Below the pieces are notes generated by a model. The model was not told the DNA's origin. It saw only the letters and a program-made list of their open reading frames with translations, and did no database searches. From NCBI RefSeq assembly GCF_026625145.1, contig NZ_CP113088.1, positions 930,001 through 994,000 on the forward strand: a DNA stretch of 64,000 bases, read 5' to 3'. Below are positions 9,026 to 18,154 of this stretch, in pieces. Source of the DNA: Lacinutrix neustonica (lineage in GTDB: Bacteria > Bacteroidota > Bacteroidia > Flavobacteriales > Flavobacteriaceae). The stretch's first letter is position 1, and every line of letters begins with the position of its first letter. The position numbers were made by a program, and so were the translations under genes.

Positions 9026-9220
9026 TGCTAACAATGGCTATAATTAATACGGGGTTTGGTGTTCAATCTAAAGTTTAGTGTTTTTTTATAAAGTCCGCCA
9101 AATCTTTTGATTTGGCTTTAGTACAAAAAAGATAAAACAAAATAAAAAGTTTTGGCTAAGTGCTTAATCGGAAATTAATTACTTTTAATTCCCGTACTAA
9201 CCATAGCCGGAACGTTACCT
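9026..9220 (+). repeat. attC site 10 (c10/c11), long form
   Basis: 195 bases. R'' TGCTAAC at 9026, R' GTTACCT at 9214. Core hairpin GCCAAATC-TTTT-GATTTGGC. Confidence 0.88.
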
Positions 9221-9238
9221 GCAGCTAAACAAACCATC

Positions 9239-9880
9239 GTGAAACAAATTGACTTCATAGCTGAATTAGAATTTTTATCTACTGAACAAGGTGGACGAAA
9301 AGGATATGCAAGTTCACGGTTATCGACCACATATTGAATTTGAAAATTACCCGTAATACTTAACTTCAGGAAACCAGACTTATATTGGAAAAGAAAAAGT
9401 TGAACCTGGAGAAAAAGTAAAAGCAGAAATTGCAATTTTAGGAACTGGATATTTTGCAAAACGGCTTTATGAAAATATGGAATTCAAATTTTGCGAAGGA
9501 AGTCGGACTATTGGTTTCGGTAAAATAATCGAGGTTATAAATACTGACTTAAAATGCGAATCTGATATTGACCAAAAGACAATAAATCTGAATTTATATC
9601 CAATTGACATAAAAAATAGACTTGAATCTGATTATGGGAAAAACTCGGAGAAGCTAAAAGAAGTATCCAAGAATTAATAATTTCCAACAAGGATTTTAGA
9701 AGTCAAAGAATTGTTCGAGCAGCAATATTTACAGGAAATAAGGACATTGTTCATCTGAAAAAAATGATTGAATTAACACGAATTGATTGGAGAGATTTAC
9801 TTATGAACGCAGAATATGAATATCCCGAAAAAAGAGTTCGTGATTTTAACAACGAATTCGGAAAAGAAAAAATAAAATGA
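9239..9880 (+). pseudogene. EF-Tu domain III-like protein with extra C-terminal domain, frame lesions (c11, gene 1)
   Basis: GTG start at 9239. Restoring TCAGG at 9314, CCTGAA at 9351 and TCTGG at 9645 gives about 213 residues. Residues 1-95 mirror EF-Tu domain III: AELEFLSTEQGGRKG, GYRPHIEFENYPEYLTSG, then EKVKAEIAI and FCEGSRTIGFGKIIEV. Residues 135-213 are a helical domain (RSQRIVRAAIFTGNKD, DWRDLLMNAEY, KRVRDFNNEF) also found alone in the gene at 44789. No GTPase domain. Its stop overlaps the next start (ATGA), so the two genes are translationally coupled. Role unknown. Confidence 0.65.
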
Positions 9881-10161
9881 ACTATAACTTTACAAAATTC
9901 GATAATAAAGAATATTATAAAAACAGTACGACTTCCGAAGTCAAATCTTTGGTCTACAAAATTAGGAATCAGGCATCTGATTCACCATTTGTGAATTTTG
10001 ACATTAGCGAATTAATTTTGGCTCATTTGCCATTGTCCAAAATGAATTATAACGAAAGTGGATTAAAAGAAACAATTTTTAATGCCACTTGGTATTTTAG
10101 AAAAGGGAATGAAGAAAAAATATTTGACATTATAACTGAAAAGTTAAAAGCCAGCAGGTAA
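9877..10161 (+). CDS. Unknown 94-residue protein coupled to the EF-Tu-like gene (c11, gene 2)
   Basis: ATG overlaps the upstream TGA. Small, soluble, mainly helical (TTSEVKSLVYKIRNQ; LKETIFNATWYFRKGNEEKIFDIITEKL). The TAA stop is formed by the R'' box itself (AGG TAA C). No family recognised; the tight coupling suggests it works with the preceding protein. Confidence 0.65.
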   Translation: MNYNFTKFDNKEYYKNSTTSEVKSLVYKIRNQASDSPFVNFDISELILAHLPLSKMNYNESGLKETIFNATWYFRKGNEEKIFDIITEKLKASR

Positions 10162-10288
10162 CACCGTGTATAATTCATTGCTAGTTATAGCCTACTTAGG
10201 AAAGTCCTCGCGGACTTTCTATCTGTGATTTATTTGCTAACTTTAGTGCTTAAACCACGCAACGAAATCATACACAATCACGTTGTAC
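10156..10288 (+). repeat. attC site 11 (c11/c12)
   Basis: R'' AGGTAAC at 10156 pairs with TTACCT at the start of c11; R' GTTGTAC at 10282. Core hairpin GAAAGTCC-TCGC-GGACTTTC. The non-coding bases 10289-10600 behind it hold the cassette 12 promoter region. Confidence 0.88.
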
Positions 10289-10505
10289 ACAATATAACAA
10301 ATCACATTCTGAATATCAAAAACCTATGAAAAATGGGCTTATTTGGAATGTTCCTCGCTAAAAAAGTTTTCAGAAAATTTAGTACTTAATTCCCGCAAGA
10401 GCAAAAAATTACTCTGCGAGATAATTTCTTTGCACTTGCTACTTTTCGTCTTCGATAGAAAAAAAACACAGTACTAACAACAGAAAATCAACTTCTTAAA
10501 AATCT

Positions 10506-10528
10506 TTATTTAGATTTATTCTAAATAA
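10506..10528. promoter_or_regulatory. Perfect 9-bp inverted repeat, candidate metalloregulator operator
   Basis: TTATTTAGA, five bases, TCTAAATAA, centred just upstream of the -33 TTG. Together with the shorter palindrome at 10581 it frames the promoter of the TonB-receptor operon. A DtxR/MntR- or Fur-type regulator is an inference from the downstream iron-uptake genes. Confidence 0.5.
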
Positions 10529-10529
10529 T

Positions 10530-10560
10530 TTGCCTATGTCAAATGCGAAATATATTTTTG
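10530..10560 (+). promoter_or_regulatory. Bacteroidota-type promoter for the TonB receptor
   Basis: TTG at 10530-10532, 20 bases, then TATTTTTG at 10553-10560, matching the Bacteroidota consensus TTG-N19-21-TAnnTTTG. It lies about 40 bases upstream of the ATG at 10601, inside cassette 12, so this cassette carries its own promoter. Confidence 0.6.
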
Positions 10561-10580
10561 TCGAAAAATTAATTATTTAT

Positions 10581-10593
10581 ATTTAGTCTAAAT
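10581..10593. promoter_or_regulatory. Palindrome ATTTAGTCTAAAT, candidate operator
   Basis: Perfect odd palindrome eight bases before the start codon and downstream of the predicted transcription start, sharing half-site TTTAG/CTAAA with the repeat at 10506. The position suits repression by a metal-sensing regulator. Confidence 0.5.
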
Positions 10594-10600
10594 AAAAACA

Positions 10601-13027
10601 ATGAAAAATTTATTACTAATCTTAACCTTATTTTTGCTAACTAATTTAGCATTTTCACAAAACGGAACAGTTTCCGGAACTGTCACAGACAATAATAAAA
10701 CTGCTCTTTTCGGAGTAAATGTTTCTTTAAAAAACACCACCAAAGGAACGCAATCCAACGAAAATGGAGAGTTTGAAATAACTAATTTAGAAAACGGAAA
10801 CTACACGCTTTCAATTTCTTACTTGGGATTTAAAACAAGAGAAATTTCCATTTCAGTTTCAAATAATCAAAACACAAAATTAGAAACAATTATACTTTAC
10901 GAAGGAAATGAAATCTTGAGCGAAGTTGTTGTTGAAGGAGAAAGACGTAATAAATTTTCGAGAAAGAAAACAGCATATGTTTCTAAACTTCCTTTAAAAG
11001 ATATTGAAAACACACAAGTGTATAGTACAATTACCAATGAACTTTTACAATCACAAGTAGTTACAAATTTTGATGATGCTCTAAAAAATGCAACAGGAGT
11101 AGAACAATTATGGGCTTCAACTGGTCGTGGTGGAGATGGAGCTGGATATTATGCTCTTCGTGGATTTTCTGTTCAACCACAATTAGTAAATGGTCTGCCT
11201 GGATTAACAAACGGAACAATTAATCCTGCAAATATTGAACGTATTGAAGTTCTAAAAGGTCCTTCTGCAACTTTATTTGGAAATTCGGTAAGTTCTTATG
11301 GTGGACTTATAAATGTTGTTACCAAAAAACCTTATGTTGGAACTGGTGGAGAATTATCTTTTACATCCGGAACTTATGGACTTAATCAAATCGTGGGAGA
11401 TTTCAATACTGCATTAAGTAAAGAAGATAATTTGTATTTCAGATTAAATACAGCTTACACTACAGAACAAAGTTTTCAAGATGCAGGTTTTAGAAAATCA
11501 TTTTTTGTAGCACCATCTTTATCGTATAAAGTCAACAACAGACTTTCATTTTCATTTTACGGAGAAATCACACAAGCAGAACAAACAAATCCAACCTTTT
11601 TATTCTTGAACAGAAGTGCACCAACAGAATCAGCTAATCTTGAGGAATTGGGTTACAACAACAAGCTTTCGTTTACAAGCAACGATTTAACATTGCTAAA
11701 TCCAACACAGAATTATAGAATTGAAATGGACTATAAATTGTCGGACACTTGGCAATCACAAACCTTACTTTCCAAAAGCTCAACTTCTACGAAAGGCTAT
11801 TACTCGTATCTATTTGAATTTGGTATTTTAGGCGATGATACATTTTCTCGTTTTATCAGCAAACAAAATGCAAATACACAAACAACCGATATTCAACAAA
11901 ACTTTATAGGAGATTTTAAAATTGCATCGCTTCGAAATAGAATCGTTATTGGATTAGACTATTTCAATGCAACCGAAACAAGTAATAATAGTGGTTACGC
12001 ATTTTATGGAAATATAACACTTGAAGGAGGCTCAAATGGAGACAATCCTTTTACGCCGGATGTTGTAGAAACTGATTTATTTCCACTTTCAACTGCTGGA
12101 GTTGATGGTGTTTTAGAATCGCAAGCTGTTGGAAACAATAAATCCTCTTATAATATTTATAGCATCTATGCTTCAGATGTTGTGAACTTTACAGAAAATC
12201 TATCTGCAATGATAGGTTTACGATTAGACCGTTTTGACAATAAAGGAGATTTGAATAATACAGAAGACGATTTTGTACAAACAGCTTTTTCGCCAAAATT
12301 TGGCTTACTATATCAACTAATAAAAGACAAATTATCTGTTTTTGCTAACTATCAAAATGGCTTTAATAATGTTGCACCTCAATTAGTAGGAAATCCAGAA
12401 GATGGTCCACAAAGGTTAGAAACTTTTAAGCCGGAGCAAGCCAATCAATTAGAGTTTGGATTGAAAACAAATTTCTTTAATAACCGTTTAAACGCAACTA
12501 TTAGCTATTACGATATTAAAGTAAAAGATAGAGTTATCATTGACCCAAATTCACCTTTTAATAGAATTCAAGGTGGAGAAATTGAGAGCAAAGGTGTAGA
12601 AATAGAAATCAATGCCAATCCACTTAAAGGGTTAAATATAAGAGCTGGATATAGTAATAACGAAAGTATAACTACAAAAACGGACGACCCATTAATTTTA
12701 AATAAAAGACCTTTAGAAGCTGGTCCAAAAACACTTTATAATCTTTGGGCAAATTACGAATTTCAAGAAGGAAAATTAAATGGTTTTGGTGCTGGCTTTG
12801 GTTTTAATGGTGCAAGTGAGCGTTTTGTAAAGAACTACACGACAACAGGCAATTTTACATTACCAAGTTATATAGTTGCAAACGCATCTGTATTTTATCA
12901 AGCCGATAAATATAGAATTGGGTTAAAATTAAACAATGCATTTAATAAAGAATATTACAAAGGTTGGTCAACTATAAATCCACAAACACCAAGAGCATTA
13001 TTGGCAAATATTTCATATAAATTTTAA
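10601..13027 (+). CDS. TonB-dependent siderophore/iron receptor (c12, gene 1)
   Basis: 808 residues, intact. Signal peptide (about 1-19), a carboxypeptidase-regulatory-like beta domain (about 22-105: VSGTVTDNNKTALFGVNVSLKNTTKGTQSNENGEFEI, quoted as one run), a plug domain (about 140-250: NFDDALKNATGVEQLW, YALRGFSVQPQLVNGLPG, IERIEVLKGPSATLFGN) and a 22-strand barrel ending in LLANISYKF with a terminal aromatic. The plug resembles FhuA/FhuE-like ferrisiderophore receptors. It acts in the outer membrane, powered by TonB. The PepSY gene 58 bases downstream fits iron reduction or uptake. No lesion in 2.4 kb. Confidence 0.93.
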   Translation: MKNLLLILTLFLLTNLAFSQNGTVSGTVTDNNKTALFGVNVSLKNTTKGTQSNENGEFEITNLENGNYTLSISYLGFKTREISISVSNNQNTKLETIILYEGNEILSEVVVEGERRNKFSRKKTAYVSKLPLKDIENTQVYSTITNELLQSQVVTNFDDALKNATGVEQLWASTGRGGDGAGYYALRGFSVQPQLVNGLPGLTNGTINPANIERIEVLKGPSATLFGNSVSSYGGLINVVTKKPYVGTGGELSFTSGTYGLNQIVGDFNTALSKEDNLYFRLNTAYTTEQSFQDAGFRKSFFVAPSLSYKVNNRLSFSFYGEITQAEQTNPTFLFLNRSAPTESANLEELGYNNKLSFTSNDLTLLNPTQNYRIEMDYKLSDTWQSQTLLSKSSTSTKGYYSYLFEFGILGDDTFSRFISKQNANTQTTDIQQNFIGDFKIASLRNRIVIGLDYFNATETSNNSGYAFYGNITLEGGSNGDNPFTPDVVETDLFPLSTAGVDGVLESQAVGNNKSSYNIYSIYASDVVNFTENLSAMIGLRLDRFDNKGDLNNTEDDFVQTAFSPKFGLLYQLIKDKLSVFANYQNGFNNVAPQLVGNPEDGPQRLETFKPEQANQLEFGLKTNFFNNRLNATISYYDIKVKDRVIIDPNSPFNRIQGGEIESKGVEIEINANPLKGLNIRAGYSNNESITTKTDDPLILNKRPLEAGPKTLYNLWANYEFQEGKLNGFGAGFGFNGASERFVKNYTTTGNFTLPSYIVANASVFYQADKYRIGLKLNNAFNKEYYKGWSTINPQTPRALLANISYKF

Positions 13028-13085
13028 TTAGTCAAAGTCAAAAGGGCAACTTATTTTAATAGTTGCTCTTTTTAAATTTAAAACA

Positions 13086-14227
13086 ATGTCATTTAAAAAA
13101 ATACTTTTTCAACTACATAAAATTTTAGGACTTGCGACTGGACTTGTTGTTTTCATTGTTGCAATTACAGGTTGTTGTTGGGCTTTTAAAGAAGAAATTG
13201 AAAGCCTTTATGATGATTATAAAAAAGTAGCACCACAAATCGAATCTAATTTAACACCAACAGAAGCAAAAGAACTTACTAAAAAAATATTTCCAAACAA
13301 CTCTGTTCACGGAACTATTTTTGGAAAAAATGACGATGCTATTGAAGTTATTTTTTATGATGCAGAACCGTAGTTTTACCAAAGTGTTTTTCTAAATCCG
13401 TATTCAGGAGAAATTATACAAATTGACGACCACCTTTCAGGTTTTTTTGCTTTTATCTTAAAAGGTCATATGCGACTTTGGTTACCAAAAGATAATGGCG
13501 AACAAGTAGTTGGAGTGTCGATTTTAATTTTTCTTTTAATCATTATTTCGGTTTCTTTTTATGGTTACCTAAAAAGCGTAAAAACTTAAAACAGCGTTTA
13601 AAATTTGATTGGAAAAAAACAACACGTTGGAAACGTAAAAATTTCGATTTGCATACAGTTATAGGGTTTTATGTTTGTTCACTTGCGTTAATCATAGCAT
13701 TTACGGGTTCAATGATGTCCTATGATTGGCTTCAATATGTCGTTTATAAATCGGCAGGTGGAGAAAAAAATCCCACTTTTTTAATACCTGAAAATCAGAG
13801 TGAAAACCTTGTAAATATAACTGATGTTTTACCAATAGATTTCCTTTTAACTAAACTCGAAAAAGAAAAACCAAATGCGGAAAGTTTTGAAATACATTAT
13901 CCACATTCCAATTCAGATGCAATTTATGTCGAAGTAGGCAATAGTAAAGGTTTACACTACGATGCAGACTTTTTGTTTTTTGACCAAAACACATTGAACG
14001 AAATACAATCCGAAACCATTTATGGAAAGTATGAAAACACCAAAGTTGCTGACAAAATACTACGAATGAATTATGACATACATATTGGAGCAATAGGAGG
14101 AATTGTGGGCAAAATTATTGCATTTTTAGTTAGTTTACTCGTTGCAAGTTTGCCAGTAACTGGAATTCTATTGTGGTACGGACGAAATTATAAAAAGAAA
14201 AAATCTTTAGATAGCATTAAAGTTTAG
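13086..14227 (+). pseudogene. PepSY-TM inner-membrane protein, two lesions (c12, gene 2)
   Basis: PepSY_TM family (PiuB-like, often beside TonB receptors; ferrisiderophore reductase roles are proposed). First helix ILGLATGLVVFIVAITGCCWAF with conserved HKILGL, the PepSY segment with HLSGFFAFILKGHMRLWLP, a second helix, a third starting HTVIGFYVCSLALIIAFTGSMMSYDW, and a fourth near MNYDIHIGAIGGIVGKIIAFLVSLLVASLPVTGILLWYG (two quoted runs are joined). The frame is broken by TAG in CCGTAG at 13368 and by a missing base at 13548. CCTGAG and TTCTGG restore about 380 residues. Expected role: electron transfer or metal release at the inner membrane. Confidence 0.82.
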
Positions 14228-14453
14228 TCTATAAATTACCATTCCACACACTTTTACGCCAACGCTTCATCCAAGCAAAAAAGAGTGTTCCATTACATTG
14301 CAGAAGAAACATTTGAGAAGAAAACTTTTGAGTAAGTTGGTTGTCTATTTACTTTAGTATCTGCCATCTGAAATTGGACAAATTTGAAACTAAAAGTAAT
14401 TGCATAAACGAAATATTAAGTACTTAAAATCAAAGGCTTGGGGAAAATACTGT
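14228..14453 (+). other. Non-coding tail of cassette 12
   Basis: 226 bases between the PepSY stop and attC 12. I see no ORF, hairpin with a T-run, or repeat. It may be the decayed end of a once larger operon. Confidence 0.4.
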
Positions 14454-14649
14454 GTACAACAATGTATATAAAACATAGCTGTCACAGGATTTCCGAAAGG
14501 TTTTTGTGTGTTTACAAAGTACGCCAAATTTTTAATTTTGTATATTTAGAACAGAAAAATAAAATATAAAAATTAAAAATTCGCCTCGTGTATAATCCGA
14601 AAAATTAGTGTCTTTTTAGACGCTACGTTTCATATACCAACCGTTACCA
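14454..14649 (+). repeat. attC site 12 (c12/c13), long form
   Basis: 196 bases. R'' GTACAAC at 14454 pairs with TTGTAC at the start of c12, 4.2 kb away; R' GTTACCA at 14643. The long core is more diverged than in attC 10 and 41. Confidence 0.85.
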
Positions 14650-15085
14650 ACCATGCCACTCGGCTCTAAAAAAAAACACTTCTTAAACAATCTCTAAGGA
14701 TAAAAACCACTAAAGTTACCGGATAAAATTTTACAATAACATTCTCGGCAAATAAGAGTGTAAATCTTACGTCGGACAAACCTCACTCCTACGCTATAAT
14801 AAAAACGGATTTAAGCCTGGCGCAACTCTTAAGGCGGACTGATTTACATTACGGCTAATCAAATACATAAAAACTGATTTCGGTCTGACAAAAGCAATGC
14901 GCAATCTTTGCGGCGGATTGATATACGAAACGGCTAACTGGGTAAATTAAAAGAACGGTTGGTAACAATGTGTAAAATAAATACTACTTTTATGGCTTAA
15001 CCTAAAGGCTGTTCGTGTTAGCTTGCTTCGGATTTTCCTACGGAAAATCCCCGCACACTAACCCGTACTTACCTTACACGAACCG
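14644..15085 (+). repeat. ORF-less cassette, family B copy 2 (c13)
   Basis: 442 bases beginning TTACCAACCATG with the octamer CACTCGGC. Only a short 14-codon frame follows the ATG. Most like the copy at 26099. Confidence 0.8.
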
Positions 15086-15091
15086 TTGGCA
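14960..15091 (+). repeat. attC site 13 (c13/c14)
   Basis: R'' TGGTAAC at 14960, R' GTTGGCA at 15085; same core as attC 6. Confidence 0.88.
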
Positions 15092-15107
15092 ATAATATCG
15101 AAACCTA

Positions 15108-15597
15108 ATGAACATGAAACAAATCATCACAATAATATCTTTATTTATATCATTAATTAGCTTTTCACAAATTAATTTGACTTACGAAGAAGTTCAACAG
15201 AAATTCAGAATCGAAAACATATCAGAATCTCAAACAGCTGAAAACCATTTTGAGGTTAAAAAACAAAATGAATCGGAAACAATTAAATTCAATTACAATA
15301 CTGAAAATATCGTGACAATGATAGAAATTGAAAGTAAACAAGCAATAGATAATCATCGATTTCATAAACTTGTAAAAGAACTTAATCCAAAATTTAAATT
15401 GACATCATCTCGGAGAAACTGATACAATAAATTTTTATTACGACTCAAAAAATAAACTTTTGAATATTAAAGTATATAAAACAAGTAAAAAATCTGAACT
15501 GAATAAAGTTATTTTTATTTCAGACACTGAAATAATTTCGGAATTAATTCCGAGATATAAAAAAATGGAAATAAATACTATTGCCAACAATGTATAA
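15108..15597 (+). pseudogene. Unknown secreted protein, frame broken at TCTCGG (c14)
   Basis: ATG at 15108 (or 15114) with a signal peptide (MKQIITIISLFISLISFSQ). The first frame ends at 15422. Reading TCTCGG at 15408 as TCTGG restores SSGETDTINFYYDSKNKLLNIKVYKTSKK and gives about 162 residues, with the stop at 15595 inside attC 14 (tail IANNV). Lysine- and glutamate-rich; no domain recognised. Confidence 0.65.
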
Positions 15598-15713
15598 CCG
15601 CAATTACGGCGGATTCGACTCCGTCCGAATCCACTCGGAATTGCTAAAGTCGTTGCCTAAACCGAAAATTAACGCATATTAACCCGTAACTGCGGTTATA
15701 CGAACCGTTATGC
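15582..15713 (+). repeat. attC site 14 (c14/c15)
   Basis: R'' TGCCAAC at 15582, R' GTTATGC at 15707. Distinct core with GGATTCGACT-CC-GTCCGAATCC-like hairpin, shared with attC 45, 46 and 63. Confidence 0.87.
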
Positions 15714-15721
15714 ACAAGTGA

Positions 15722-16234
15722 ATGACAACACCAATTTACATATCAAAAAAACTTGAAAAACTTGTGTCAAAGTATGTAAGCCAACCAACTATAGAATCGA
15801 TCTCAAAACTCGGAAAATGGAATGGGACTGTTTTCTATGTCAACCGAAAAAAGTGTTGGCTAATTGTAAACGCTGAAACTAAATTTTCTCTTATAATTCC
15901 GGATCTCAAAGCTTCTGACATTAAAAATTTTCAAAATGTATTCCTGGATAACCTATACAGCCAATTTATTTACGAAAATATAATCTTAGATTTTAAAGAA
16001 TTGAAGAAATATATTGGAGAAATAAATATTTTGCCGACTGATGGTGATCGCAAAACAATTGGAACTCAAAATTATTATCTTGAAAATATTGAATATTGGA
16101 AATATGAATATGGAACATTTGAAAATATGCCTTTCCGCGATATAGCCAAAAGATTAAATTTCACGCCAACCGAAGTTTTTAAATGGAAGAATCCACGGGA
16201 AGTAATGATTACAAAAATAAAGACCTGTGCATAA
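15722..16234 (+). CDS. DUF6933-like protein, first of two near-identical copies (c15)
   Basis: 170 residues, cytosolic. The stretch LGKWNGTVFYVNRKKCWLIV followed by ETKFSLIIPDLKASDIKNF resembles DUF6933-type proteins. The C-terminal third is aromatic-rich. The TAA stop is made by the R'' box (GCA TAA C). The gene at 53203 differs by one residue (K to R in ELKKYIGE). Function unknown. Confidence 0.8.
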   Translation: MTTPIYISKKLEKLVSKYVSQPTIESISKLGKWNGTVFYVNRKKCWLIVNAETKFSLIIPDLKASDIKNFQNVFLDNLYSQFIYENIILDFKELKKYIGEINILPTDGDRKTIGTQNYYLENIEYWKYEYGTFENMPFRDIAKRLNFTPTEVFKWKNPREVMITKIKTCA

Positions 16235-16363
16235 CAATGTGTAAAAATAATTGCTTGGTTCTCTATTACTCGGAAAATCCTAACGGATTTTCCTCTCGGT
16301 TCGTTCCATTTTTACTATTTTAGTGGCTTATCAACGCAACTATCCTTACACGTAACGTTGTGC
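16229..16363 (+). repeat. attC site 15 (c15/c16)
   Basis: R'' GCATAAC at 16229 pairs with TTATGCAC at the start of c15; R' GTTGTGC at 16357. One base longer than attC 57, the difference lying at CCTCTCGG versus CCTCCGG. Confidence 0.9.
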
Positions 16364-16397
16364 GTCATTTAAGAAAACCGAACTAAAATCAAACTGA

Positions 16398-16856
16398 ATG
16401 GGAATATTTGATAAATTATTTGGAGGTAAAAAAGAAAAAATATCTGACTCGTCTTCTAATCAAGAACTTCGAATGGAATATAATATTATGAAAAATATCT
16501 CATTGGAAAAAAGTCAGAAATATGAAAATACTGAACTGTATGAGCTCGTTGAGAACGGAATTTATAAAGACCTGAATGACGACGATGACGCAAAATACCG
16601 AATAACTATCGCTTACGAATTGGAATCCGATGATAGCAATAATCAATATCCTTTAGAAGATGTTTTGGACAAATACTATTTACACGTTTCCGACTTTTTG
16701 GAATCGGAAAATAATACTGAATCCAACAAATATAAACTTGAATTAGGCGGAGATTTAAATGATATAAAAAAGTCTAAAGAAATAATTGGAAAAAGGATTT
16801 TCAATCGTGACTTTTTAGATGAAGGACAAGTTAGAGTGAATTTAATAATTGAATAA
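16398..16856 (+). CDS. Unknown acidic protein with MGIFDKLFG N-terminus (c16)
   Basis: 152 residues, acidic, predicted soluble. It begins MGIFDKLFGGKKEK, an amphipathic leader shared with the SseB-like gene at 27050 and, less closely, the gene at 48581. The rest (YRITIAYELESDDSNNQYPLEDVLDKYYLHVSDFLE) is not recognised. Sole gene of its cassette. Confidence 0.7.
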   Translation: MGIFDKLFGGKKEKISDSSSNQELRMEYNIMKNISLEKSQKYENTELYELVENGIYKDLNDDDDAKYRITIAYELESDDSNNQYPLEDVLDKYYLHVSDFLESENNTESNKYKLELGGDLNDIKKSKEIIGKRIFNRDFLDEGQVRVNLIIE

Positions 16857-16865
16857 AAAACGAAT

Positions 16866-16996
16866 GCACAACAATGGCTATAAGTAATTGCTTTTTCTCG
16901 CCTACTTTGGAAATTCCTGCGGAATTACCAACTTGGTGCGTACTTATAAATTTAGGTACTAACCCACGCAACTACTCATAGCCGAGACCGTTGTAT
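16866..16996 (+). repeat. attC site 16 (c16/c17)
   Basis: R'' GCACAAC at 16866, R' GTTGTAT at 16990; core type as attC 4 with a GGAAATTCC/GGAATT hairpin. Confidence 0.88.
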
Positions 16997-17014
16997 GCAA
17001 TTTGACCGGACATT

Positions 17015-17437
17015 ATGAATAAACTGATATTAACTTTAGTAATTAGTCTATCATTAATCTCTTTTAATCGTTTTGAACTCAAATCTGACTTCAAGTTAAT
17101 TGGAGAATGGGAAGGGACGGATAAAAATGATGTTGGATATTTTACATTTGACAAAGAAGGCTATGCGTATATCAAGTTCGGAACAGACTTATTAGGCGGA
17201 AAAGAATTCATAAAAGACGGAAAAAAATTTAGCTTGAGTTATAAAGTTGATTATGATAAATCACCCATAACGGTTGACCTTATATTTACGGAATTAGAAA
17301 CCGAAAGACAGTTAGTTTGGCCTTGTATAATAGACGTTTTAGAAAATGACCGTATAATGTTTGCAAGAGGCTCAAATGGAATAAGACCTGAAAATTTTAC
17401 AGATTATGATTTCATAATACTCAACCGAATAAAATAA
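17015..17437 (+). CDS. Unknown exported protein, lipocalin-like pattern (c17)
   Basis: 140 residues with an N-terminal hydrophobic signal (MNKLILTLVISLSLISF). The mature part starts LIGEWEGTDKNDVGYFTFDKEGYAYIKFG, a G-x-W beta pattern as in small lipocalin-like or DUF4488-type exported proteins, with further beta strands to the end. The fold call is tentative. Confidence 0.7.
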   Translation: MNKLILTLVISLSLISFNRFELKSDFKLIGEWEGTDKNDVGYFTFDKEGYAYIKFGTDLLGGKEFIKDGKKFSLSYKVDYDKSPITVDLIFTELETERQLVWPCIIDVLENDRIMFARGSNGIRPENFTDYDFIILNRIK

Positions 17438-17444
17438 AAACTGC

Positions 17445-17579
17445 ATACAACACCGTGTAAAAAACATTGCTTATTTTAGTTAAATCGTTTGGTCGTTGCT
17501 TTGTTTGCTAGCATCTGATTTTCCTTCGGAAAATCCTCGCACTCAAACACGCAACGTTCCTTACACATAAACGTTGTGC
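17445..17579 (+). repeat. attC site 17 (c17/c18)
   Basis: R'' ATACAAC at 17445, R' GTTGTGC at 17573. Core hairpin GATTTTCC-TTC-GGAAAATC. Confidence 0.88.
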
Positions 17580-17591
17580 TTAATTTCTGAA

Positions 17592-17999
17592 ATGGAGAAA
17601 AGTAGAAAATATAGAACTGAATTATTAGTAATTCTTCTTACGAGTTTGATTCTGATTTTAATACTCAACAAACCAATGAGGGATTATATTCCTGTGATTT
17701 TTGCAATTATTGGATTTGGACGATTTGCATATCTGACTTGGAAAAAATATCATGAATTGAGTGATAATTTAATATTAAACTATAAAAAATTACTGAACGA
17801 AAACGGAATTGACTTTGGACCAAATGCAGGAATAAATCGAGTTAATTTTTTTGATTTAATATCGGAACGGAAAAAACTAAGCCAGTCTGAAAAAAAAATA
17901 GAAAATAAGTTAACGGAATTAAACTCATTAAAAAATCTGACTTTAATTTCATTTTTTGGATTCGGATTTTTAGGAGTAATCTCTGTGATTTTAACTTAA
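17592..17999 (+). CDS. Unknown membrane protein (c18)
   Basis: ATG at 17592 is preferred to an upstream in-frame start that reads from within R'. 135 residues with membrane segments at about 11-29, 34-50 and 115-134 and a central lysine-rich coiled-coil-like segment (FFDLISERKKLSQSEKKIENKLTEL). No family recognised. Confidence 0.68.
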   Translation: MEKSRKYRTELLVILLTSLILILILNKPMRDYIPVIFAIIGFGRFAYLTWKKYHELSDNLILNYKKLLNENGIDFGPNAGINRVNFFDLISERKKLSQSEKKIENKLTELNSLKNLTLISFFGFGFLGVISVILT

Positions 18000-18015
18000 A
18001 AAACAAAAAAACTAA

Positions 18016-18149
18016 GCACAACACCGGCTATAGTTCATTGCTTCTGACTTTCCTACTCGGAAAGTCCTCGCAAATTTGCTATCTTCGGTTTACGGCGGAA
18101 AATCCTCGCGGATTTTCACGCAACGAAACCATAGCCCAAAACGTTAGGC
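18016..18149 (+). repeat. attC site 18 (c18/c19)
   Basis: R'' GCACAAC at 18016, R' GTTAGGC at 18143; core like attC 9 and 37. Confidence 0.88.
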
Positions 18150-18154
18150 AACAT

